Shown piece by piece: positions 33,268 through 40,903 of a DNA stretch of 64,000 nucleotides. The notes beneath the pieces were generated by a model that was not told the DNA's origin, searched no databases, and was given only the letters and a program-made list of their open reading frames with translations. The stretch is from Pseudovibrio axinellae. Its GTDB lineage: Bacteria; Pseudomonadota; Alphaproteobacteria; Rhizobiales; Stappiaceae. How positions within the stretch are numbered: position 1 is the stretch's first letter; each line of letters opens with the position of its first letter. The position numbers and the translations under genes were made by a program. The stretch is taken from assembly GCF_900110875.1 (NCBI RefSeq), contig NZ_FOFM01000001.1, forward strand, positions 744,001 through 808,000, written 5' to 3'.

Positions 33268-34947
33268 TTACATGTTTGGATAGTTTGGTCCGCCAGTGCC
33301 TTCCGGAACGGTCCATGTGATGTTGCCGTTCGGGTCTTTGATGTCACATGTTTTACAGTGTACGCAGTTTTGAGCGTTGATCTGGAAGCGCGGCGGCTCG
33401 CCGTTTTCTTCCACCCATTCATACACACCAGCTGGGCAATAACGGCTTGATGGTCCATCGTAAACATCGTGTTCTGAGAGCTTTTGCAAAGCTTCATCAC
33501 GCAGCTTGAGGTGGATCGGCTGATCTTCCTCGTGGTTCGTGTTGGACAGGAAGACAGAGGAAAGCTTGTCGAAGGAAATCTTGCCGTCCGGTTTAGGGTA
33601 GTCGATCTTTTTACAATCCTTAGCCGCTTTAAGGCTCGCAGCGTCGGACTTGCCGTGTTTCACGGTACCGAAGAAGGAGAAGCCTAGCAGCTCGTTGGTC
33701 CACATATCGAAGCCACCGAAAACCATACCCCACAAACTGCCGAGTTTGGATTGCAATGGCTTGACGTTGCGGACCTTTCGCAGGTCTGCACCGATCTCAG
33801 AAGAACGCCATGCACTGTCGAACTCGTCCAGCTCCTGATGTGCTTCACCGCGCCCGAGGGATTCAACCACCATGTCAGCCGCCATGATGCCGGAGAGAAC
33901 AGCGTTGTGCGAGCCTTTGATCCGCGGCACGTTCACCAAACCAGCAGAACAGCCGATGATCAGACCACCTGGGAAGGACAGTTTAGGTACGGACTGATAT
34001 CCCCCTTCGGAGATTGCGCGGGCGCCGTAGGAAATACGCTTGCCGCCTTCAAACAATTCCTTCTCACCAGGATGGGTTTTAAAGCGCTGGAATTCATCAA
34101 ATGGAGACAAATGTGGGTTCTGGTAGTTGAGGTTTACAACAAACCCAACCGCAACTTGATTGTCTTCCAGATGATACAGGAATGAACCGCCTTGGGTTTT
34201 GCTGTCCAGTGGCCACCCCATGGAGTGCTTCACCAGTCCCGGCTTATGCTTGGAAGGCTCAACTTCCCACAGTTCTTTGATACCGATACCAAATTTAGGG
34301 TGATCGCAGTCGCGGTCCAGGTCAAACTTGTCAATCAGGGTCTTAGCTAGAGAGCCGCGAACGCCTTCGGCAATCAACGTGTATTTGCCGAGCAGAGCCA
34401 TCCCACGCATATAGCCATCTTTGTGAGACCCGTCGCGAGCAACACCCATATCACCGGTCGCAACACCAATCACTTTACCGGCATCATCGTAAAGCATCTC
34501 AGCTGCTGCAAAGCCTGGATAGATTTCCACACCGAGCGCTTCTGCTTTTTCGGCAAGCCAACGACAGACATTGCCCAAGGATACAATGTAATTGCCGTGG
34601 TTGTTCATCAGCTTAGGCATAAGGAAATTCGGGAGCCGAATGCCACCCGAAGGACCAAGCAGGTTAAACTGGTCTGAAGTGACGGGGGTTTTGATCGGTG
34701 CAGTCTCATCCTGACGCCAGTCTGGAATAAGCTTATCAATGCCCACTGGATCAATCACCGCGCCGGACAGAACATGGGCACCAATCTCAGAGCCCTTTTC
34801 CAACACAACAACGGAGACTTCCTCACCCTTCTCCTGTGCCTGCTGCTTGATGCGGATTGCTGCGGAAAGACCAGCTGGTCCTCCTCCCACAACGACCACG
34901 TCAAATTCCATGGATTCGCGCTCTGGCAGAGTTTCCCCTTCAGACAT
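33268..34947 (-). CDS. Electron transfer flavoprotein-ubiquinone oxidoreductase
   Basis: The 559-residue enzyme passes electrons from electron transfer flavoprotein to ubiquinone at the inner membrane, serving fatty-acid and amino-acid oxidation. The N-terminal FAD motif is VVVGGGPAGLSAAIRIK. The middle shows the SMGWPLDSKTQGGSFLYHLE region. The C-terminal [4Fe-4S] domain has CPAGVYEW and then NCVHCKTCDIKDP. Length is typical of the family. The start has AGGGAGAAAAAT before ATG. It stands alone, with 383 bases upstream. Confidence 0.96.
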   Translation of the reverse strand: MSEGETLPERESMEFDVVVVGGGPAGLSAAIRIKQQAQEKGEEVSVVVLEKGSEIGAHVLSGAVIDPVGIDKLIPDWRQDETAPIKTPVTSDQFNLLGPSGGIRLPNFLMPKLMNNHGNYIVSLGNVCRWLAEKAEALGVEIYPGFAAAEMLYDDAGKVIGVATGDMGVARDGSHKDGYMRGMALLGKYTLIAEGVRGSLAKTLIDKFDLDRDCDHPKFGIGIKELWEVEPSKHKPGLVKHSMGWPLDSKTQGGSFLYHLEDNQVAVGFVVNLNYQNPHLSPFDEFQRFKTHPGEKELFEGGKRISYGARAISEGGYQSVPKLSFPGGLIIGCSAGLVNVPRIKGSHNAVLSGIMAADMVVESLGRGEAHQELDEFDSAWRSSEIGADLRKVRNVKPLQSKLGSLWGMVFGGFDMWTNELLGFSFFGTVKHGKSDAASLKAAKDCKKIDYPKPDGKISFDKLSSVFLSNTNHEEDQPIHLKLRDEALQKLSEHDVYDGPSSRYCPAGVYEWVEENGEPPRFQINAQNCVHCKTCDIKDPNGNITWTVPEGTGGPNYPNM

Positions 34948-35330
34948 ATTTTTCTCCCTTCACACTTTATCCACCCCATTTCCCAGGAAATGATGTGGCA
35001 GCGCACTATTTTTACGCGCATCAAGCGTCAAAACTTTATTTGATATCTGTGTAATTGACCGATTACTCTAGTGCAATGCGTTTTAAGGTGCATTCCTGTT
35101 GCTACCCCATCATAATATTTTCGGCCAACTTATGAAGTCATTATGATTTCCTCAATTCTCAGGAATGAATTGGGGGTGATGCGCGCATAGGCTCTTCAAA
35201 CTTGTTTTTCCAATGGACACGCACGACATCATATAGAATATAGGAGAGGAAGGCGCGTTGCCCTCCCATGGTGCATTGCAAAAGAGCTATTCCCTTTGGC
35301 GTTTACCATGCTGTGTGTCACAACTAGTGA
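34948..35330. other. 383-base stretch with no recognised feature
   Basis: This gap between divergent genes must hold the promoters of ETF-QO and of the uracil-DNA glycosylase gene. I see no palindrome, repeat or structured RNA in it. Confidence 0.4.
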
Positions 35331-36332
35331 ATGACTATGTCTGAAGTTCCTGTCGCAAATGCCGCCGAATTAGAGGCTTATCTGGAGTTCTTAAGTGCTG
35401 TCGGTGTCGACTGTGCTTTGGAAGATGCTCCAGTAGACCGCTTTGCACAAACGCAGGCGCAGCAGGTTAAACAGTCACCGCATCGTGCAACGCCTCAACA
35501 GGTACAATCAGAAGTACCCTCAGGAGCAGCTCCAGCACCGCAGCAGCCCAAAAACTTAAGCATTTCCCCTGCGGCCCTCGCCCGAAACATGCGCGAAAAT
35601 GGCGTCCCACCAGAGGCAAAGCAGGAAGCGCGTAAAATTCTGGAACGCCAGAAGGCAGCGAAGGAAGCCTCCGTCACCTCCTCATTGCCAACGGCGGTGA
35701 GTGATGGAAGTGCTGTTGTTCCCGATGCCGCTGCAGTTGAGTCTGCTCGCAATGCTGCCAAATCCGCACAGTCGCTCGACGACTTACGCCGTATCCTTAG
35801 CAAGTTTGATGGCTGTAATCTGCGTTTAACCGCGAAGAACCTGGTTCTTGGAGATGGCAATCCAAATGCGAGGGTTATGTTTGTCGGCGAAGCCCCTGGC
35901 CGGGAAGAAGACCTCAAAGGGGTGCCGTTTGTAGGTCGGTCCGGATATCTGCTGGACCGGATGTTGAAAGCGATCAAGCTTAGCCGCTCAGATGTTTACA
36001 TCACGAATATTGTGCCTTGGCGTCCTCCGGGAAACCGCACGCCAACGCCGCACGAGACCGAAATTTGTCGCCCATTTATTCAGCAGCAGATTGAGCTGGT
36101 TGACCCTGAGCTGATTGTTTTCCTTGGAGCAGCTTCTGCTAAGACGCTCAGCGGGACACGTGATGGTATTCGTAAACTGCGTGGACGCTGGTTGACCCTT
36201 GGTGAGGAAGGTTTTCAACGCAAAGCGATTGTGACGTACCACCCAGCTTACCTGCTTCGCAGCCCAGCGGAAAAGCGATATGCTTGGCGAGATTTCCTTC
36301 AAGCTCGTGCTGAGCTTGAAACAAACGTGTAG
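35331..36332 (+). CDS. Uracil-DNA glycosylase, family 4-like
   Basis: The 333-residue protein has a non-conserved ~150-residue N-terminal extension rich in Ala, Gln and Pro. A UDG domain follows, with motif 1 FVGEAPGREEDLKGVPFVGR and the C-terminal TYHPAYLLRSP. It removes uracil from DNA. Family 4 enzymes carry a [4Fe-4S] cluster held by four cysteines. Here one Cys of the first pair remains (FDGCNLRLTAKN), the third position is Trp (NIVPWRPPGN) and the last Cys remains (ETEICRPF), so the cluster is probably absent. The start is ATG 35331, with ATG 35337 close by. Confidence 0.9.
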   Translation: MTMSEVPVANAAELEAYLEFLSAVGVDCALEDAPVDRFAQTQAQQVKQSPHRATPQQVQSEVPSGAAPAPQQPKNLSISPAALARNMRENGVPPEAKQEARKILERQKAAKEASVTSSLPTAVSDGSAVVPDAAAVESARNAAKSAQSLDDLRRILSKFDGCNLRLTAKNLVLGDGNPNARVMFVGEAPGREEDLKGVPFVGRSGYLLDRMLKAIKLSRSDVYITNIVPWRPPGNRTPTPHETEICRPFIQQQIELVDPELIVFLGAASAKTLSGTRDGIRKLRGRWLTLGEEGFQRKAIVTYHPAYLLRSPAEKRYAWRDFLQARAELETNV

Positions 36333-36521
36333 CGCTTAGGCCCAGCCCTGTGAGTTCTCATGGCGCCATTTTGTCATAGAGATCACACAGTTTCACTTTC
36401 TTGGATATTTTGCCACTTCTTTTGGTCAGCACTCTTCTTTCTTGCTCAATGCTATCTATATTGATTGAAGCTGGATAATCCGGCGATACGTATATGATTG
36501 ACGTTTGAGGAGAGTTTTGAG

Positions 36522-37382
36522 TTGTTGAACAAGCTGCGCAGCTACATTCCGGGCAAATGGGGAGAAGTAAAGCCTGTTGTTCCTGTTGTCCGACTGAACG
36601 GTGTTATTGGAGCAGGATCTCCGTTGAAACCCGGTTTGAGTTTAAGCAGTGTTGAAGACGCGCTTGAGACAGCTTTTAGCTTTAAAGAAGCTCCTGCGAT
36701 TGCGTTGAGTGTCAACTCACCTGGCGGCTCACCTGTTCAATCAAATCTTATCTTCAAGCGCATTCGTCAGCTGGCTGATGAAAACAACAAGCAGGTTCTT
36801 GTTTTCGTAGAAGATGTAGCAGCTTCCGGCGGCTATATGATCGCATTGGCTGGTGACGATATCATCGTTGATCAAGCTTCAGTCGTTGGTTCTATCGGAG
36901 TTGTATCTGCTGGTTTTGGCTTTACGGAGCTTCTCCAAAAAGCTGGCGTGGAACGCCGCGTTTATACCAGCGGAGACAAAAAAGTTACGCTCGACCCGTT
37001 TTCGCCAGAAATCAAAGAGGACGTAGAGCACCTCAAGACGTTGCAGCACGAAATCCATGAAATGTTCATCGACATGGTGAAGCGCCGCCGCGGTGATGTG
37101 TTAGGCGACGAAAAAGAGCTGTTTTCAGGATTGTTTTGGACAGGAGCCAAAGCACGGGATCTGGGTCTGGTTGACAGTATTGGAGACTTACACTCAACGA
37201 TCCGGGAACGTTTTGGCAAAGAGACCAAAATCAAAGTTATTGGTGCCAAAAAGCGTTTCCTTGGACGTTTTATTCCCGGTGCAAGCCTTCAAGGCAACCT
37301 GACAGAGGCCGCAGGCAGCTTGCCCGCTGCAACTCTTGCAACTTTGGAAGAAAAAAGTCTTTGGGCAAAGTTTGGTCTTTAG
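36522..37382 (+). CDS. S49 family serine peptidase (SppA/SohB-like)
   Basis: The ~286-residue protein is of the SppA/SohB peptidase family. The nucleophile Ser lies in VAASGGYMIALAGD, and the likely catalytic Lys in SGDKKVTLDPFSP. The substrate-site blocks LSVNSPGGSPVQS and SVVGSIGVVSAGFGF are typical. Unlike many relatives it shows no N-terminal membrane helix, so it is probably cytoplasmic or peripheral. I chose TTG 36522, seven bases after GGAGAG; another TTG follows at 36525, and the frame is open back to TTG 36498. The substrate is unknown. Confidence 0.85.
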   Translation: MLNKLRSYIPGKWGEVKPVVPVVRLNGVIGAGSPLKPGLSLSSVEDALETAFSFKEAPAIALSVNSPGGSPVQSNLIFKRIRQLADENNKQVLVFVEDVAASGGYMIALAGDDIIVDQASVVGSIGVVSAGFGFTELLQKAGVERRVYTSGDKKVTLDPFSPEIKEDVEHLKTLQHEIHEMFIDMVKRRRGDVLGDEKELFSGLFWTGAKARDLGLVDSIGDLHSTIRERFGKETKIKVIGAKKRFLGRFIPGASLQGNLTEAAGSLPAATLATLEEKSLWAKFGL

Positions 37383-37455
37383 CCAATCTCCATATGATTG
37401 ACAAAATTGACCTTCAATAACAATGCTTCACATAAGTGATGGAAGGAAAATGCAG

Positions 37456-37656
37456 ATGACTGAGGTATTGGGAACTGTTGCCTTGATTGCAGGCGGATAC
37501 GCTCTTTACAAGGCTGTAAAAAAAGAAATCGCCAACATGGCATTCAAGAAACAGCCTGCCTATGCAACTGCTCGCAAGCGTGCGGTTGACCCAGCATACA
37601 CTCGTCTGGTTGAAGATCCGGCCACCGGCAAATACCGACCAGTTAGCAACTACTAA
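37456..37656 (+). CDS. Small conserved membrane-associated protein
   Basis: The 66-residue protein begins with one hydrophobic helix (EVLGTVALIAGGYALYKAVK) followed by a basic part and the ending VDPAYTRLVEDPATGKYRPV. GGAAGG nine bases upstream supports ATG 37456; ATG 37450 is also possible. No known domain is recognised. The ending LVEDPATGKYRPV looks conserved rather than random. It lies 73 bases after the peptidase gene, perhaps in the same transcript, and ends before a terminator. Confidence 0.65.
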   Translation: MTEVLGTVALIAGGYALYKAVKKEIANMAFKKQPAYATARKRAVDPAYTRLVEDPATGKYRPVSNY

Positions 37657-37688
37657 TATCGCAGTGGTTGCCTTCTTGCCTGACAAGT

Positions 37689-37720
37689 AAACCCCGCAAG
37701 ACATTTGGTCTGCGGGTTTA
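37689..37720. terminator. Terminator between convergent genes
   Basis: A stem of AAACCC(C)GCA with TGCGGGTTT (one bulged C), extended by GAC/GTC, encloses a short loop. It ends with T on the plus strand and has A on the left, so it may act for both the small gene and the flavoprotein gene. Confidence 0.7.
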
Positions 37721-37752
37721 TTGTCGATGGGCTGCGCTATTGCGCAAGCGAC

Positions 37753-39387
37753 TTAAAGGCTCCCATCAACCGGAATTGATTGAGCACTTGCAAACCAGTT
37801 GTGTGGATTCCAGTTTGATTTGATAGCTCGCAAATTCCGGTCCTGCGGCCCACTGTCATAGTTTTGTAAAAAATAAAGATACATGGCATTGGCGATTCCG
37901 GGTGAACTCTGGCCATTCACACCCAAACTACAGTCCGGATAATTGAAGTAACAGCCATCGACGATATCATCTGGGTCATTGCGTGGATCAGGGTAACCGC
38001 CATATTTGGCATAGACCGCCGAATACATATCGTTGATCCAAGTTACATGTGCGTGTTCACTTTGAACATCATCTTGCCCAATAGCAGTGTCGCTATCCCA
38101 ATAGGTTTGATATTGTAGCTTCATTATAGAACTACGCTGAGCGATCGGAGTATCAGAGCTTCCAACTTGGTTGATGGCACACCCATAACTATCGATTTGG
38201 CATAAGCTTTGTCTCATATCGCTTAAAGACAGCCCATCAGGAACGCGTTGTAAATGTTCATGCAACGCTGCAACCATATCGGAAGTAAAGCCTTTTTTCA
38301 TGTAAGCTGATTTGTACTTCCCAAACTGGTTCGGGCCTGAACCATTTGCATTTTGTACGCCTTCAAGAAAAGTAAAGTGACGTAGCTCAGATGAACTATT
38401 CACGGGCGTAATGGAGTGAGTTGTACCGTGCCATGGATGACCATTGATAGGTCCCGGCTGAACGGAAAGCTTTGTTATTTCGCTCAGAGATCTTCTTTGC
38501 TCTCTAAGCTTATCAGTCAGATACGATTCATATTCCTTGCCCTTTACTCCTAACGAGGGGGCATCAAAGTAATAGGACGCAAATACCATCTGACCAGCAG
38601 CTAAATGGTTTGCATGGAAGATTCCGAAGCTCGGCCATTTGGACTTATCCCCGTCCTGACCGTCTTCAGAAAACTTTGTAAACAGTTCAAGTAATTGGCT
38701 CATGACCTCTTCTGTGATGAGCAAGTTTCCGCCTGTATCTTTCCAATCAAATGAAAAAGCTGCGGTATACATATATTGAGGGGCTTTAGGTGTATTTTGA
38801 AAATAATAGCGTGTGATGATCCCGAAGTTTCCACCACCACCTCCACAAACCGCCCAGAAGATATCAGGATGGTTCACCGGAGAGATTTTTTCATAGAGTT
38901 CGGGGACTGACGCTCCTTTAGGTATCATCACAACATCAACCGCAGACAGGTAGTCGACTGTGAGACCAAATGCACGAGAGAGAAGGCCATACCCTCCTCC
39001 GGTTATATGCCCACCGAGCCCTACAGAATAGCAACTGCCAGCTGGTAAAGTTGTGTCAAACATGTTGTTAAACATGCGATACATCTCCCAGTTCCCATAG
39101 CCCACATCTATAAAATACCCATGATTAGCGTCACAACCAATCCCTCTCAGGCCCGTCAGATCAATGATGAACTTGGTCTCGTGGTTGTACACAAAGTTCT
39201 CATAGCAATGACGGCCACAGGTGATTTGCAAGTCACCGGCTCTCCCTCCCAAGGCGATAACTTCCTTCCATGCAACAGCCACCTCAGCTGCACTCGTGGG
39301 AGCAAAAACACGTTTCAGGTTATTCGCGTACCAACGTCTGTCAAACCCTTGTCTGTCACTTAATATTGGAAGGCGGGACGTAACCAT
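37753..39387 (-). CDS. Berberine-bridge-type FAD oxidase with bicovalent flavin
   Basis: The 544-residue protein has an FAD_binding_4 domain and a C-terminal BBE domain (NLRAIKSNWNPHNWF). His60 (in ITCGRHCYENF) and Cys119 (in PAGSCYSVGLGGH) are placed like the two residues that bind FAD covalently in glucooligosaccharide oxidase, 60 residues apart there and 59 here. The family oxidises sugars, alcohols or alkaloids; this substrate is unknown. ATG 39387 follows GAGGAG by six bases. No signal peptide is visible, unusual for a family often secreted. Hand counts of two 60-base lines give 43-45% GC against 57% in a line of nadB, which hints at transfer. Confidence 0.88.
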   Translation of the reverse strand: MVTSRLPILSDRQGFDRRWYANNLKRVFAPTSAAEVAVAWKEVIALGGRAGDLQITCGRHCYENFVYNHETKFIIDLTGLRGIGCDANHGYFIDVGYGNWEMYRMFNNMFDTTLPAGSCYSVGLGGHITGGGYGLLSRAFGLTVDYLSAVDVVMIPKGASVPELYEKISPVNHPDIFWAVCGGGGGNFGIITRYYFQNTPKAPQYMYTAAFSFDWKDTGGNLLITEEVMSQLLELFTKFSEDGQDGDKSKWPSFGIFHANHLAAGQMVFASYYFDAPSLGVKGKEYESYLTDKLREQRRSLSEITKLSVQPGPINGHPWHGTTHSITPVNSSSELRHFTFLEGVQNANGSGPNQFGKYKSAYMKKGFTSDMVAALHEHLQRVPDGLSLSDMRQSLCQIDSYGCAINQVGSSDTPIAQRSSIMKLQYQTYWDSDTAIGQDDVQSEHAHVTWINDMYSAVYAKYGGYPDPRNDPDDIVDGCYFNYPDCSLGVNGQSSPGIANAMYLYFLQNYDSGPQDRNLRAIKSNWNPHNWFASAQSIPVDGSL

Positions 39388-39692
39388 AAGATGCTCCTCA
39401 TCTGTCATGCAAACTGCTAAGACAACGCTCACTAGATACGGTTTCCCTCCCCTTCCCTAGCCCTTATATTTTGGAATGCTGTTCGCTGAGACCACACGTG
39501 AAATTCTACTTCCCCCCAAAACACCAACAGGCTAAAAAAAGAGTATTTCGCCTTAGTCCCCGCCATTTTTAAAAAATGTCTGTGATTTCTCAGGAATGCT
39601 TGACCTTCCCTGTTTGGCATGGCACCTGTGCACCACCTTGGATTTTGCGTAGTTTAAGCGCAGTACATTTTGGATTTTCAGGAAGCACTCCC
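39388..39692. other. Non-coding stretch between divergent genes
   Basis: About 305 bases separate the flavoprotein gene from glyQ. No T-box, attenuator or palindrome was recognised; it must hold both promoters. Confidence 0.4.
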
Positions 39693-40649
39693 ATGTCTAG
39701 TGAAGCCGTTCCGGCACATATGCAGCCAACCAAGTCGTTTCAGGGTCTTCTCATGACCCTCCAGAGATTCTGGGCAGATCAGGGTTGCGTTATTGTGCAG
39801 CCTTATGACATGGAAGTTGGCGCGGGTACGTCGCATCCATCAACAACACTGCGCTCCCTTGGACCTCGTCCTTGGAAAGTCGCATATGTGCAGCCATCTC
39901 GCCGTCCCACCGATGGCCGTTATGGCGAGAATCCAATGCGCTTGCAGCACTACTATCAGTTTCAGGTTATGCTGAAGCCGTCCCCTGCAAATCTTCAGGA
40001 GCTGTACCTCGCGTCCTTACGCGCAATCGGCATCGATACTGACATCCATGATATTCGCTTTGTTGAAGATGACTGGGAAAACCCGACACTGGGTGCATGG
40101 GGCCTTGGTTGGGAGTGCTGGTGTGATGGTATGGAAGTCTCACAGTTCACATACTTCCAGCAGGTTGCTGGTTTTGAATGTAAGCCTGTTGCCGGTGAGC
40201 TGACCTACGGCCTTGAGCGTATCGCCATGTACGTACAGGGTGTCGACAATGTTTATGACCTGAATTTCAACGGTCTTGAGGGTGATGAAAAGGTAACTTA
40301 CGGCGACGTGTTCTTGCAGGCTGAGCAAGAATATTCCCGTCACAACTTTGAGCACTCTGATACTGAAATGTTGTTCCGCCACTTCGCGGACCATGAGCGT
40401 GAATGTAAGCGCCTTTTGGCAGCAAGCGCAGAAGCAATGGACAAAGCTGGCGATGGCCTGCAAAAGGTTGTTCTTCCTGCGTATGACCAAGCGCTCAAAT
40501 GCTCTCACGTGTTCAACCTGCTTGATGCGCGTGGTGTGATTTCTGTGACCGAGCGACAGAGCTACATTCTGCGTGTGCGCGAGCTTTCCAAAGCCTGCGG
40601 TACAGCTTTCCTTCAGACAGAAGCTGGCGGTGTGGGTTACAACCCATAA
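39693..40649 (+). CDS. glyQ: Glycine--tRNA ligase, alpha subunit
   Basis: The 318-residue protein is the catalytic alpha subunit of the bacterial alpha2-beta2 glycyl-tRNA synthetase. The opening reads [20 protein letters not shown], then [17 protein letters not shown] and [20 protein letters not shown]-like blocks, all typical. ATG 39693 is preceded by GGAAG at seven bases; the frame is open to 39576 but that part is not family-like. It has its own strong terminator, so it is not co-transcribed with glyS, which lies 2.7 kb downstream beyond a GH3 gene. Confidence 0.97.
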   Translation: MSSEAVPAHMQPTKSFQGLLMTLQRFWADQGCVIVQPYDMEVGAGTSHPSTTLRSLGPRPWKVAYVQPSRRPTDGRYGENPMRLQHYYQFQVMLKPSPANLQELYLASLRAIGIDTDIHDIRFVEDDWENPTLGAWGLGWECWCDGMEVSQFTYFQQVAGFECKPVAGELTYGLERIAMYVQGVDNVYDLNFNGLEGDEKVTYGDVFLQAEQEYSRHNFEHSDTEMLFRHFADHERECKRLLAASAEAMDKAGDGLQKVVLPAYDQALKCSHVFNLLDARGVISVTERQSYILRVRELSKACGTAFLQTEAGGVGYNP

Positions 40650-40678
40650 GCTTACCGATTACCTGAGTTGAATTTGAA

Positions 40679-40709
40679 ATGCCGAGGCAGAGCTGTCTCG
40701 GCATTTTTT
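40679..40709 (+). terminator. Terminator directly after glyQ
   Basis: ATGCCGAGGCA and TGTCTCGGCAT pair along 11 positions (one G-U) around a GAGC loop, followed by a T run. It lies 30 bases after the glyQ stop codon, ahead of the GH3 gene. Confidence 0.92.
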
Positions 40710-40903
40710 GTTGCTACACCTCCCAGCGCAATGACTCCTTGAAAGATGACGGCTGAAAATCAGTAGGTTTCCATGTGTGCTGCCAATTGGATATTTTCAA
40801 TGCGATATCCTGACTGATTTGCAAGTCCATTCCCCTATTGCCAGCTGCCTGCGTATTGATGTGCAGATCCAAAATGGGGTGCATTCGCGGAGCTCTGTAT
40901 TCC

